This document shows, in pieces, positions 20,448 to 28,616 of a DNA stretch of 64,000 nt (position 1 is its first letter; each line of letters starts with the position of its first letter). The stretch covers positions 469,331 through 533,330 of the forward strand of contig KK211086.1 in NCBI GenBank assembly GCA_000620185.1, written 5' to 3'. A program made the translations under genes and the position numbers. The notes under the pieces were generated by a model, which was given only the letters and a program-made list of their open reading frames with translations, was not told the DNA's origin and ran no database searches. Source of the stretch: Geodermatophilaceae bacterium URHB0062. GTDB taxonomy: Bacteria; Actinomycetota; Actinomycetes; Mycobacteriales; Geodermatophilaceae.

Positions 20448-20551
20448 ACGGGAAGCAATGTCTCCTGCGCGGTCCGTACCCAAACGACGCTCTGCCCCCG
20501 CGCGTAAGTGGCTGCCGCAGCACCGCAGTCAGTCATGTCGAGGAGGCCATC

Positions 20552-20653
20552 ATGAACAGCAACGTCCACGCCGGTCAGGGTTCGGTTCGCGGAGCCAAGT
20601 GGGGCCGCGGGGCCAAGTGGGGCCGCGGCGCCAAGTGGGGTCGCGCGGTCTGA
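20552..20653 (+). CDS. 33-residue peptide with three GAKWGR repeats
   Basis: ATG 20552 is preceded by AGGAGG at 20541-20546, an ideal ribosome site. The peptide starts MNSNVHAGQGSVR and then has three consecutive GAKWGR units (codons at 20591-20608, 20609-20626, 20627-20644), ending in AV. The three 18-base units differ only at third codon positions (GGA/GGG/GGC and GGC/GGC/GGT), all synonymous, which argues for selection on the peptide. The product would be strongly basic, with three evenly spaced Trp. It resembles no family I know; a modified peptide precursor, a signalling or antimicrobial peptide, or a nucleic-acid-binding peptide are possibilities. It is followed by two strong hairpins and then a GGDEF-EAL gene. 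Confidence 0.7.
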   Translation: MNSNVHAGQGSVRGAKWGRGAKWGRGAKWGRAV

Positions 20654-20658
20654 CCGCG

Positions 20659-20686
20659 GCGGCCGATCCACTGGTGGATCAGCCGC
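20659..20686 (+). terminator. Hairpin 1 after the peptide gene
   Basis: GATCCAC (20665-20671) pairs with GTGGATC (20674-20680), extended by GCGGC/GCCGC after one C-A mismatch. It begins 6 bases after the peptide stop codon. No T run follows, so it may stabilise a transcript 3' end or act in regulation rather than as a simple terminator. Confidence 0.6.
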
Positions 20687-20702
20687 GCGTCCCTGGGCGC
20701 GT

Positions 20703-20751
20703 GGCAGCGGGGCAGTCGTTCGAGCGACGGCCTGCCCCGCTCCGTGCTGCC
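20703..20751 (+). terminator. Hairpin 2 before the GGDEF-EAL gene
   Basis: A branched-free stem is formed by GGCAG/CTGCC (20703-20707 with 20747-20751), GGGGCAG/CTGCCCC (20709-20715 with 20732-20738) and CGT/ACG around a 7-base loop. It is followed by TTTT only at 20759-20762. The remaining 100 bp to the GTG start at 20862 should hold the promoter or leader of the cyclic di-GMP gene. Confidence 0.6.
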
Positions 20752-20861
20752 GGAGAGGTTTTCGACGCGTCTCCCCCTAAAGGTGGGCGACGGCATCGTC
20801 CGGCGGCACCGCGCTGTTAGCCTCGGCGCCGCCAGACTTCCCCACGAATTGCAGGTTTCGA

Positions 20862-23399
20862 GTGGCCGAGCAGGACGACCGTGCGCCGCGTCGGCCGCTG
20901 ACTTTCCTCAGTCAGTGGACGGTTGCCTGTATCGGGATCGCCGTGGCGGTGCCCGTCGCCCTGTGGGCGCTGGTCCCATTGCACCGATCGGTGGACGTGC
21001 CGCTGGTGCTGGCCGCCTTCCTCGGCCTGGTGGCGGCCGAGTCGTTCAACATGCAGTTCGAGTTCCGCAAGCAGAGCTTCTCCTGGTCGGCGAGCGAACT
21101 CGCCTTCGTGATGGCCCTCGTCACCGTCGGGGCCTCGTGGACCGCCGTCGCCTGGGCCGCGGCCATGGGCGTGACCGGCGCCGTCCAGCACTACCCGCGC
21201 CCGAAGATCGTCTTCAACGTCAGCGTCGGCGTCCTGGAGGTCTGCGCAGCCGTGGGCGTGCTCCGCCTGCTGCCCGCGGGAGACATCGTCGAGCCCGCAA
21301 CCTGGTTCGCGTACCTGGTCGCCGTCCTCGTCGCGAGCACGGTCGGTGCGGGGCTCATCGCCGGCGCCATCTGCGCCGCCCAGGGCTATCCCGGGCGCAC
21401 CCTGTGGGCCAGCCTGTTCGTCCCGGTGGTCGTGGTCGGGCCGGTGTCGGTGCTCGTAGGCCTCGCCGTCCTGCTGCTCGTCGACGTGACCCCGTGGACG
21501 TGGTTGCTCATCGCGCCGCTCCTGGGGGCGCTCGCCCTGGTCTACCGGCGTTTCGGTGTCGTGACCCGGGAGGGCCACAGCGTCGAGCGTGTCTACGACT
21601 TCGCGCGCCGCGTCGAGGAGGTCTCACCCGACGAGGCCGGCACCCTGCAGATCGTGCAGGCGGTGCGGGAGCTGCTCAACGCCGAGCGGGTGGCCCTCTG
21701 GCTGCCGCCCTATCTCGACGAGGAGCCCCGCCTGGTCGTCGCCGCCGAGAACGGGGCGGTCTGGTACGACGGCCCCGGCGATCCGGACGACGTCTTTCGT
21801 CGCCGCGCCGTCGCTACGGCGGACGGGCCGGTGCTGGTGTCCCTGGCGCGTGCCGACGACGAGGAAGCCGCCGCCCTCGCCCGCCGTGGGGTCTCCGACC
21901 TCATCGGCGCCCCCGTGACGACGGCGGCCGGCGAGCCGGGCTACCTCGAGGTGTGCGACCGGCGCAGCGACATCGTCTCCTTCGCCGACAGCGACCGCGC
22001 CGCGCTGGAGTCGATGCTCACGCACGTCAACGCCGCGATCCGCCAGCAGCAGCTGCTGACGCAGATCCGCTACGACGCCGACCACGACCGGCTGACCGGT
22101 CTGCCCAACCGGCAGCGCCTGGCCGACGAGATCGACGTGCTGCTCTCCGCCGACTCCGGCACCGCCCGGGCCGGGCTCATCCTCGCCGCGCTGGGCAACT
22201 ACACCGAGGTCACCGACACCCTCGGTCACGCCGCCAGTGACGAGTTGCTCCTCGTCACCGCCGGGCTGCTGCGCGAGCACGCGCCCCCGCAGGCGCTCGT
22301 CGCCCGCATGGAGGGCGAGCAGTTCGCCGTCCTGCTGCCCGGCCTCTCCCTGGCCGCCACTGAGCGCGCCGCCCGCCGCCTGCGGGAGGCGGCCGCGACC
22401 CGCGCCCGCGTCGCCGGCCTCGACCTCGAGGTGACGCTGACCATCGGCGTGGCCGCCGCGCCGGTCCACGGCACGGACGCCGGCGTGCTCATGCAGCGCG
22501 CCGATGTCGCGCTCCTCGCCGCCGCGGAGTCCGGGGGCGTCGCCAGCTACCACCCGGTCCTCGACCAGCAGAGCCTGCGCCGCCTCCAGCTGGGCACCGA
22601 GCTCGAGACCGCCATGGCCGAGGGCCAGATCAGCGTCGTGTTTCAGCCGATCATCGACGCCCAGACCTCCGACATCGTCTCGGTCGAGACGCTCGTCCGC
22701 TGGGCGCACCCGCGGTACGGAGCCATCCCGCCGGACGACTTCATCCACCTCGCCGAGCAGATCGGCCGGATCGGCCTGCTCACCGACCACGTCCTCGACC
22801 TGGCGCTCGCCCGCTGCCGTCGCTGGCTGGACCAGGGCATCGCCCTGTCGGTCGCGGTGAACCTGTCGGTGCACGTGCTCACCGAACCCGACCTGGTGAC
22901 CCGCGTGCGGCAGGCGCTGCAGCGGCACGGCGTCCCCGGCGAGCTGCTCACCCTCGAGCTGACCGAGGGCAGCGTCGTCGACGACTCCGTCCGCGACAGC
23001 ACGGTGCTGGCCGACCTGCACGGTCTGGGCCTGCGCCTCTCGATGGACGACTTCGGCACCGGCTACTCGTCGCTGTCCCAGCTGCGCCAGCTGCCCATCG
23101 ACGAGGTCAAGATCGACAAGTCCTTCGTGCTCGGCATGTCGACCAGTCAGGGGGAGTCCTTCATCGCCCGCTCGATCATCGAGCTCGCCCACAACCTGGG
23201 CCTGCGCGTGGTCGCCGAGGGCGTCGAGGACGAGCTGACCCGCAACCTGCTCGCCGAGATGGGCTGCGACAAGCTGCAGGGCTTCCTGGTCAGCCGGCCG
23301 CTGCCCGACGACCGCCTGGAGGCCTGGCTGCTCGCGCGCACCGGCGTCCGCAGCGCGGCACCCGGTGCCACCCACCGGAGGTTCTTCGTCCGCACCTGA
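20862..23399 (+). CDS. Membrane GGDEF-EAL protein, probable cyclic di-GMP phosphodiesterase
   Basis: The 845-residue protein has about six hydrophobic helices in residues 15-225, a GAF-like sensor region at about 235-395, a GGDEF domain at about 405-560 and an EAL domain at about 575-830. The GGDEF signature is replaced by EGEQF at 484-488, so cyclase activity is unlikely. The EAL domain keeps its key acids: ETL at 609-611, NLSVHVL, ELTEGS, DDFGTGYSSL at about 729-738, the VKIDKSF lysine and VAEGVED. It should therefore hydrolyse cyclic di-GMP, perhaps controlled by its sensor and membrane parts. GTG 20862 gives the full first helix; no strong ribosome site is seen. The peptide gene and two hairpins lie just upstream. 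Confidence 0.88.
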   Translation: MAEQDDRAPRRPLTFLSQWTVACIGIAVAVPVALWALVPLHRSVDVPLVLAAFLGLVAAESFNMQFEFRKQSFSWSASELAFVMALVTVGASWTAVAWAAAMGVTGAVQHYPRPKIVFNVSVGVLEVCAAVGVLRLLPAGDIVEPATWFAYLVAVLVASTVGAGLIAGAICAAQGYPGRTLWASLFVPVVVVGPVSVLVGLAVLLLVDVTPWTWLLIAPLLGALALVYRRFGVVTREGHSVERVYDFARRVEEVSPDEAGTLQIVQAVRELLNAERVALWLPPYLDEEPRLVVAAENGAVWYDGPGDPDDVFRRRAVATADGPVLVSLARADDEEAAALARRGVSDLIGAPVTTAAGEPGYLEVCDRRSDIVSFADSDRAALESMLTHVNAAIRQQQLLTQIRYDADHDRLTGLPNRQRLADEIDVLLSADSGTARAGLILAALGNYTEVTDTLGHAASDELLLVTAGLLREHAPPQALVARMEGEQFAVLLPGLSLAATERAARRLREAAATRARVAGLDLEVTLTIGVAAAPVHGTDAGVLMQRADVALLAAAESGGVASYHPVLDQQSLRRLQLGTELETAMAEGQISVVFQPIIDAQTSDIVSVETLVRWAHPRYGAIPPDDFIHLAEQIGRIGLLTDHVLDLALARCRRWLDQGIALSVAVNLSVHVLTEPDLVTRVRQALQRHGVPGELLTLELTEGSVVDDSVRDSTVLADLHGLGLRLSMDDFGTGYSSLSQLRQLPIDEVKIDKSFVLGMSTSQGESFIARSIIELAHNLGLRVVAEGVEDELTRNLLAEMGCDKLQGFLVSRPLPDDRLEAWLLARTGVRSAAPGATHRRFFVRT

Positions 23400-23469
23400 C
23401 TCTCGGGGCGACCCCCGTGCGGGACGGTCGTCCGTGGCGAGGTAGAGTCTGCGACGGCTCTTCGAGCAC

Positions 23470-23542
23470 GCCCCTTTAGCTCAGTCGGCAGAGCGTCTCC
23501 ATGGTAAGGAGAAGGTCTACGGTTCGATTCCGTAAAGGGGCT
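23470..23542 (+). tRNA. tRNA-Thr (GGT)
   Basis: A 73-base tRNA. Acceptor GCCCCTT pairs with AAGGGGC, and the anticodon loop ATGGTAA gives anticodon GGT. The D arm reads GCTCAGTCGGCAGAGC and the T loop TTCGATT. CCA is not encoded. A TAGAGT hexamer at 23443-23448 is a plausible -10 element. Confidence 0.96.
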
Positions 23543-23592
23543 CTGGCACTCGAATCGCATAGCATTCGAGCCGGCGGCCACACGGTCGTCCT

Positions 23593-23666
23593 GGCGGTGT
23601 AGCTCAGCCTGGTAGAGCAAGCGGCTCATAATCGCTGTGTCACCGGTTCAAGTCCGGTCACCGCTA
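23593..23666 (+). tRNA. tRNA-Met (CAT), elongator type
   Basis: A 74-base tRNA with acceptor GGCGGTG/CACCGCT (terminal G-U pair), D arm GCTCAGCCTGGTAGAGC, anticodon loop CTCATAA with CAT, and T arm CCGGTTCAAGTCCGG. The lack of the three G-C pairs of initiators in the anticodon stem indicates an elongator. It lies 50 bases after tRNA-Thr and 84 bases before rpmG and is probably cotranscribed with both. Confidence 0.95.
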
Positions 23667-23750
23667 CTCCCGACGGATCCCGCATGCGGGGGTCCGTCCG
23701 CACCATCCGGACCCGGTCTGGGTCCGTCCCGACAAGGCTAGGAGCGCTCC

Positions 23751-23915
23751 ATGGCAGCCACCGACATCCGTCCGAAGATCACCCTGGCCTGCCAGGAGTG
23801 CAAGAACCGGAACTACATCACGCGCAAGAACCGGCGGAACGACCCCGACCGGCTCGAGATCAAGAAGTACTGCCCGTACGACCGCAAGCACACGGTGCAC
23901 CGCGAGACGCGCTGA
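23751..23915 (+). CDS. rpmG: Ribosomal protein bL33
   Basis: The 54-residue protein has the L33 features [20 protein letters not shown] and [19 protein letters not shown]. The Cys pairs CQEC and CPYD show that only three of the four zinc ligands of the C+ form remain, since the last is Asp. It is a small basic protein of the large subunit near the E site. ATG 23751 is preceded by AGGAGCG. As in mycobacteria and Streptomyces it heads a unit with two MaoC-type dehydratases. Confidence 0.97.
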   Translation: MAATDIRPKITLACQECKNRNYITRKNRRNDPDRLEIKKYCPYDRKHTVHRETR

Positions 23916-23961
23916 CCTCTAGGGTCGTCGTCCCGGTAGCGGTCGAGGAGAGGGCGGGAGC

Positions 23962-24408
23962 ATGGCGCTGGACCAGGAGCTGGTCGGGCGCAGCTACCCG
24001 CCCTCTGCCGTCTACGAGGTCGGGCGGGGCAAGATCGCCGAGTTCGCCGCCGCGATCGGCGCGGCCGACCCCGTGCACCGCGACGCGGATGCCGCCCGGG
24101 CGGCCGGTTACGCCGACGTCATCGCGCCGCCCACGTTCGCCATCGTGCTGACCCTTGAGGCGGCGAACGTCGTCCTAGACGACCCGCAGGTCTCCCTCGA
24201 CTACAGCCGGGTCGTGCACGGCGAGCAGCGCTTCACCCACCACCGGCCGATCCGCGCGGGTGACCGGCTCGTGGCCACCACGACCATCGAGGCGGTGCGG
24301 TCGGTGGCCGGCAACGACATGCTGACGACCCGGGTCGACGTCGCCACCGAGGACGGCGAAGACGTCTGCTCGGCCACCTCGATGCTGGTCGCCCGGGGGG
24401 CGGCGTGA
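23962..24408 (+). CDS. hadA: HadA-like MaoC-fold (3R)-hydroxyacyl dehydratase subunit
   Basis: This 148-residue hot-dog-fold protein matches the subunit that lacks the catalytic motif (N-terminal MaoC-type domain): it starts ALDQELVGRSYPPSAVYEVGRGKIAEFA, has PPTFAIVLTLEA and the LDYSRVVHGEQRFTHHRPI segment. In mycobacteria HadA pairs with HadB to dehydrate 3-hydroxyacyl-ACP in type II fatty acid synthesis. The position directly after rpmG is conserved (Rv0635 neighbourhood). A GGAGAGGGCGGGAG ribosome site precedes ATG 23962. In an organism without mycolates its job is probably ordinary fatty acid elongation, which is inference. Confidence 0.88.
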   Translation: MALDQELVGRSYPPSAVYEVGRGKIAEFAAAIGAADPVHRDADAARAAGYADVIAPPTFAIVLTLEAANVVLDDPQVSLDYSRVVHGEQRFTHHRPIRAGDRLVATTTIEAVRSVAGNDMLTTRVDVATEDGEDVCSATSMLVARGAA

Positions 24409-24420
24409 GCGGACAGGGGC

Positions 24421-24461
24421 GTGAGCATCGCAGCGAGCGCCAGCGAGCGAGGAGCGGAGCG
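24421..24461. repeat. 41-bp dispersed repeat, copy 1
   Basis: This segment is identical to 37251-37291. It fills most of the 79-bp gap between hadA and hadB. It is built from GAGC/AGCGAG-type units (GCAGCGAGCGCCAGCGAGCG in its middle). It ends before the hadB ribosome site, so the operon remains readable. Confidence 0.9.
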
Positions 24462-24487
24462 CCCCGCGGGAGCGAACGGGGAGTGCT

Positions 24488-24913
24488 ATGAGCCGGCTGT
24501 CCGTCGCCGACGTCGAGGTCGGCACCGAGCTGCCCGAGCGGGTCTTCCCGGTGACGCGGGCCGACCTCGTGCGCTACGCGGGCGCGTCCGGCGACTTCAA
24601 CCCGATCCACTGGAACGAGCGGGTGGCCACCGAGGTCGGCCTGCCCGGGGTGATCGCCCACGGCATGTTCACCATGGCGCTCGCCTCGCGCGTGGTCACC
24701 GACTGGGCCGGCGACCCGGGCGCGCTCGTGGAGTACCACGTCCGTTTCGGCCGGCCGGTCCTCGTCCCCGACGACGGCGTCGGCGGTGAGGTCACCGTGC
24801 GCGGACGGGTCGCGGCGCTGCTGGACGGCGACCGTGCCCGCGTCGACCTGACCGTGACCAGCCGTGGGGACAAGGTGCTCTCCCTCGCCCGCGCGATCGT
24901 CGCCCTGGCATGA
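24488..24913 (+). CDS. hadB: HadB-like MaoC dehydratase, catalytic subunit
   Basis: The 141-residue MaoC-family protein contains the hydratase motif: ASGDFNPIHWNERVATEVGLPGVIAHGMF, with the catalytic Asp and His of D-F-N-P-I-H, near residues 38-65. It should form the active site of a HadAB heterodimer that removes water from (3R)-hydroxyacyl-ACP. Start ATG 24488 has GGGGAG just upstream. The next gene begins inside its stop codon. HadC, found third in mycobacteria, is absent here, as expected outside mycolate producers. Confidence 0.9.
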   Translation: MSRLSVADVEVGTELPERVFPVTRADLVRYAGASGDFNPIHWNERVATEVGLPGVIAHGMFTMALASRVVTDWAGDPGALVEYHVRFGRPVLVPDDGVGGEVTVRGRVAALLDGDRARVDLTVTSRGDKVLSLARAIVALA

Positions 24914-26346
24914 GCGCGCGGCGGCGTGCCGCCGTCGCGGTCGCCGGGGTGCTCCTGCTCGCCGGGTGCACCTCGTTCGCCGACACCCTCGCCGCCGAGG
25001 ACGACGCCAGGGCGCCGACCGCGGAGTCGCCGGTCACCGCCTCGCCGTCAGCGGACGGCGAGGTCTCCTGCCCGGCGAAGCGTGCCGAGCCCGACCCCGA
25101 CCGGCCACGCGTCGACCTCGACCTCCGCCTCGCGGACGACCGGCGGACCGTCACCGGCACGGAGACGCTGACCTTCACCCCCGACCTGCCCGTCGACGAG
25201 CTCGTGTTCCGGCTGGTGCCCAACGGTCCCGACTCCGCGAAGGCCGGCAACCGGCTGGAGGTCGGGCGGGTCCGCGGGGACGACAGCGCCCACGGCCGCT
25301 ACGAGCAGGCAGCCGCCGCAGGGCCCGGCGGGCTGTACGTCGTCGACCTGGCCGGCGAGCTCGCGGCGGGGGAGTCGACCCGTCTGGCACTCGACTTCAC
25401 CCTGACGCTCGGGTCGGGCGCCTTCGACCGCTTCGGCACCGACGACGGCCTCTCCTGGTGGGCGAGCGGGGCGCCGCTGCTGGCCTGGGAGCCCGGGGTC
25501 GGTTGGGCGGAGGACCCCTTCGTCGAGCTCAGCGGCGAGACCACCACCAGCCCGGCCGCCGACACCACCGTCGAGGTGTCCGTGCCGCAGGACCTGACCG
25601 TCCTGATGACCGGTGCCCAGGCGGCGCCCACCGCCGCGCGCGGTGGCCGCCGCACCTGGACCTCGCACGAGCCGGTCGCGCGGGACGTCAGCGTCGCCGC
25701 GGGCACCTTCACGACCGAGGAGCGGACGACGCCCCGGGGGGTCCGCGTCACCGCGGGGGTCCTGTCCGGCGCGGAGGTGGAGGCGGCCCAGGTCGCGGAC
25801 TGGGCGGTCGCCGCGATCGGCGCTCTCGAGCAGCGGCTGGGCCCGTTCCCGTACGGGACGTTGACCGTGGCTCTCCTGCCCGACTACGGCGGCGGCATCG
25901 AGTACCCGAGCGCGATCCTGGAGGCCACGCCGAGCCGCGCCGTCCTCGTGCACGAGGTGGCGCACCAGTGGTTCTACGGCATGGTCGGCAACTCGCAGTT
26001 CCGCGACCCGTGGCTCGACGAGGCCTTCGCCACGTACGCCGAGGCGGTCGTGAACCCCGCCGACGCGACCGACCTGCTGCCCGCCCTGACCATCGACGGC
26101 GACGTCGGCGCGTCGATGGACCGGTTCGCCGGCGACCGGAACTACTTCGCCGTCGTCTACGGCAAGGGTGCGGCGGCCCTGCTCACCGCCCGGCGCGCCG
26201 CCGGGGCGGCCGCGTTCGACGCCGCGATCCGCTGCTACGTCGACGCGAACGCGTGGCGCATCGCCACCCCGGCCGACCTGGGCGCCGTCCTCGGGCGCCT
26301 CACCTCGGCCGTCGCCGTCCTCACCCGGGCGCACGCCCTCGATTAA
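24910..26346 (+). CDS. Lipoprotein M1-family zinc metallopeptidase
   Basis: The 478-residue protein has a lipoprotein signal peptide with lipobox LLAGC (Cys at about residue 20), so it should be anchored outside the membrane. A beta-rich N-terminal domain (about 60-270) resembles the M1 aminopeptidase saddle. The zinc site is HEVAHQW (His348, Glu349, His352) with the third ligand Glu371 in WLDEAFATYAE, the exact HExxH-x18-E spacing. The sequence DYGGGIEYPSAIL stands where M1 enzymes have the GAMEN substrate loop. It is much shorter than typical M1 aminopeptidases because the large C-terminal helical domain is absent. ATG 24910 overlaps hadB by 4 bases. Confidence 0.85.
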   Translation: MSARRRAAVAVAGVLLLAGCTSFADTLAAEDDARAPTAESPVTASPSADGEVSCPAKRAEPDPDRPRVDLDLRLADDRRTVTGTETLTFTPDLPVDELVFRLVPNGPDSAKAGNRLEVGRVRGDDSAHGRYEQAAAAGPGGLYVVDLAGELAAGESTRLALDFTLTLGSGAFDRFGTDDGLSWWASGAPLLAWEPGVGWAEDPFVELSGETTTSPAADTTVEVSVPQDLTVLMTGAQAAPTAARGGRRTWTSHEPVARDVSVAAGTFTTEERTTPRGVRVTAGVLSGAEVEAAQVADWAVAAIGALEQRLGPFPYGTLTVALLPDYGGGIEYPSAILEATPSRAVLVHEVAHQWFYGMVGNSQFRDPWLDEAFATYAEAVVNPADATDLLPALTIDGDVGASMDRFAGDRNYFAVVYGKGAAALLTARRAAGAAAFDAAIRCYVDANAWRIATPADLGAVLGRLTSAVAVLTRAHALD

Positions 26347-26405
26347 GGCCCCGTCCAAAGGCTCGCGCCGAGCGTGCGAGGCGTGAGGGGGACGGGGTCC
26401 TTTTT
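26347..26405. terminator. Rho-independent terminator between the M1 peptidase gene and aspC
   Basis: GGCCCCGTCC (26347-26356) pairs with GGACGGGG(T)CC (26390-26400) and is followed by TTTTT. Inside the loop a second stem, CTCGCGCC with GGCGTGAG around GAGCGTGCGA, is the repeated hairpin also seen at 53719-53744. Confidence 0.9.
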
Positions 26406-27625
26406 CAGTCCGCCGTCGACAGGAGGCGCTGCAGGCGACCGACGCCCTCGACGAGGTCGTCGTCCCCGAGCGCGTAGGACATCCGCACGTAGCCGGGCGT
26501 CCCGAAGGCCTCACCCGGGACGACGGCGACCTCGGCCTCCTCCAGGATCAGCTCGGCCAGTTCCGTGCTCGTCTCGGCGACGCGGCCGGCGATCGTGCGG
26601 CCGAGCAGGCCCTTGACCGACGGGTAGACGTAGAAGGCGCCCTGCGGCTCCGGGCAGGCGATCCCGGGGATCTCGCGCAGCATCGACACGATCGTCTGCC
26701 GCCGCCGGTCGAAGGCCTCCCGCATGGCGGCCACCGCCGAGAGATCGCCGGTGAGCGCCGCGATCGCCGCCGCCTGCGAGACGTTGGCGACGTTGGACGT
26801 GGCGTGCGACTGCAGGTTGGTCGCGGCCTTGACGACGTCGGTGGGGCCGAGGATCCAGCCGACCCGCCACCCCGTCATGGCGTAGGTCTTCGCGACCCCG
26901 TTGACGACGACGCAGCGGTCGACCAGCTCCGGCACGAGCACCGGCATCGAGGGTGCGGTGGCCCCGCCGTAGGTGAGGTGCTCGTAGATCTCGTCGGTCA
27001 GCACCCAGAGGCCCGCCTCGAATGCCCAGCGGCCGATCTCCTCGACCTGCTCGGCTGGGTACACCGCGCCGGTGGGGTTGGACGGCGAGCAGAAGAGCAG
27101 CACCTTCGTCCGGGGCGTGCGGGCCGCTTCCAGCTGGCCGACCGAGACCAGATAGCCGCTCTGCTCGTCGGCCACCACCGGAACCGGCACACCGCCGGCC
27201 AGCCGGATCGCCTCGGGGTAGGTGGTCCAGAACGGGGCCGGCAGCAGCACCTCGTCGCCGGGGTCGAGCATCGTGGCCAGCGCCTCGTAGACCGCCTGCT
27301 TGCCGCCGTTGGTGACGAGCACGTTGGCCGGAGTCGCCGCGAGGTCGGAGTCGCGCGCCGTCTTGGCGACGATCGCCTCCTTGAGCGCCGGCAGGCCGCC
27401 GGCGGGGGTGTAGCGGTGCATGGCCGGATTGCGCGCGGCCTCGACCGCGGCCTCCACGATGTAGTCGGGGGTCGGGAAGTCCGGCTCACCCGCGCCGAAC
27501 CCGATCACCGGCTTGCCGGCTGCCTTCAGCGCCTTGGCCTTGGCGTCGACGGCCAGGGTCGCGGACTCACTGATTCCGGCGATGCGGCGGGAGATGCGCC
27601 GCTGGGCGGGGGACGGCTCGGTCAT
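26405..27625 (-). CDS. aspC: Class I pyridoxal-phosphate aminotransferase, aspartate type
   Basis: The 406-residue protein is a fold-type I transaminase, most like bacterial aspartate aminotransferases of subgroup Ib. Visible features are [13 protein letters not shown] near residue 44, [47 protein letters not shown] and the PLP-lysine segment [14 protein letters not shown], with a final YVRMSYA Arg for the carboxylate. The reaction would be transfer of an amino group between aspartate and 2-oxoglutarate. An aspC homologue upstream of trpT-secE is also found in Streptomyces. The start at 27625 overlaps the stop of the DHFR-like gene by 4 bases, so both are cotranscribed. Confidence 0.93.
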   Translation of the reverse strand: MTEPSPAQRRISRRIAGISESATLAVDAKAKALKAAGKPVIGFGAGEPDFPTPDYIVEAAVEAARNPAMHRYTPAGGLPALKEAIVAKTARDSDLAATPANVLVTNGGKQAVYEALATMLDPGDEVLLPAPFWTTYPEAIRLAGGVPVPVVADEQSGYLVSVGQLEAARTPRTKVLLFCSPSNPTGAVYPAEQVEEIGRWAFEAGLWVLTDEIYEHLTYGGATAPSMPVLVPELVDRCVVVNGVAKTYAMTGWRVGWILGPTDVVKAATNLQSHATSNVANVSQAAAIAALTGDLSAVAAMREAFDRRRQTIVSMLREIPGIACPEPQGAFYVYPSVKGLLGRTIAGRVAETSTELAELILEEAEVAVVPGEAFGTPGYVRMSYALGDDDLVEGVGRLQRLLSTAD

Positions 27626-28305
27626 GCCCCCATCGTGTCAAAGTCCGCGGCCGCCCGACGCAGTCGCACGTGGGCCACCGAGCGCGACGGGGCGAACTCC
27701 ACGCACCGCCAGTCGGCCAGGGCGCTGCCGAGCCCGTCGAACAGCCGCTCTCCGCCGCCCAGCAGCACCGGCACCACCGCGAGGTGCAGCTCGTCGAGGA
27801 GCCCCGCTCGCAGGTACTGCTGCACGGTGGCGACGCCGCCGCCCAGGCGCACGGTCCGGCCGCCCGCCGCCTCCCGGGCGTGCTCCAGCGCGGCCTCGAT
27901 CCCGTCGGTGACGAAGTGGAACGTGGTGCCGCCGGCCATCTCCACCCGGGGACGGGCGTGGTGGGTCAGCACGAAGACGTCGTGGTGGAAGGGCGGGTCG
28001 TCCCCCCACCAGCCGGTCCAGTCGGCTCCGAACTCCTCCCACGGCCCCCGCACGGGCCCGAACATGTTGCACCCCATGATCGTCGCGCCGACTCCCTCCA
28101 CCCCGCGGGAGACGAACCGCTCATCCACCGGTGCTCGGTCGCCGTCGGCCGGGAAGATCCACTCGTGCAGCCGCTCGCCGCCGATCCCGAGGGGTTCGTC
28201 GAGGGACTGGGAAGGGCCGCAGCCGTAGCCGTCGAGCGAGATCGAGAAGTTGTGCACCTGCAGTTCGGTCACACGAGTCGGACCGGCGCGGGGTGCCGTA
28301 CTCAT
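27622..28305 (-). CDS. Dihydrofolate reductase/RibD C-terminal family protein
   Basis: The protein (227 residues from ATG 28305) belongs to the RibD C-terminal/DHFR-like reductase fold: it opens [15 protein letters not shown], has [21 protein letters not shown] and a Gly-rich [31 protein letters not shown] nucleotide-site region (shown here as consecutive motifs: [32 protein letters not shown]). These enzymes are NADPH-dependent, but the substrate of this stand-alone group is usually unknown. GTG 28272 would give a 216-residue form that starts right before the conserved core and is equally plausible. The gene is divergent from trpT-secE and coupled to aspC downstream. Confidence 0.75.
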   Translation of the reverse strand: MSTAPRAGPTRVTELQVHNFSISLDGYGCGPSQSLDEPLGIGGERLHEWIFPADGDRAPVDERFVSRGVEGVGATIMGCNMFGPVRGPWEEFGADWTGWWGDDPPFHHDVFVLTHHARPRVEMAGGTTFHFVTDGIEAALEHAREAAGGRTVRLGGGVATVQQYLRAGLLDELHLAVVPVLLGGGERLFDGLGSALADWRCVEFAPSRSVAHVRLRRAAADFDTMGA

Positions 28306-28335
28306 CGGGACCGCGACGGCCCGCTTCCCGGCACG

Positions 28336-28366
28336 TTGGCTTCGCCGCTCCGCGGTCCCGTACACT
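28336..28366 (+). promoter_or_regulatory. Putative promoter for trpT-secE-nusG
   Basis: TTGGCT at 28336-28341 and TACACT at 28361-28366 resemble -35 and -10 elements, with a 19-base spacer that is longer than ideal. The -10 hexamer is good, and the position, about 105 bases upstream of tRNA-Trp, is suitable. Confidence 0.5.
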
Positions 28367-28470
28367 CAGACGCCTGGGGCAGTTGACCCCGCCACCGGCG
28401 TGCCCCGGAACCTCCCCGAGGCTCGGCGCTGCCGTGGCGAGGGAGAGCGGTCCCGGGCCCCGCAGGGCAA

Positions 28471-28546
<76 letters not shown>

Positions 28547-28616
28547 CCGCACGGCAGTAACCACCGACCACGGCCGCTCCCCGGAGGGGCCACCACCACG
28601 AGGCGAGCGAGGCGCA

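Noticed and set aside
20285-20551. A c-di-GMP (GEMM) riboswitch in front of the micropeptide and GGDEF-EAL genes.
   Set aside because: The conserved GEMM core segments, such as the GCAAA-type motif and tetraloop receptor pattern, could not be found.
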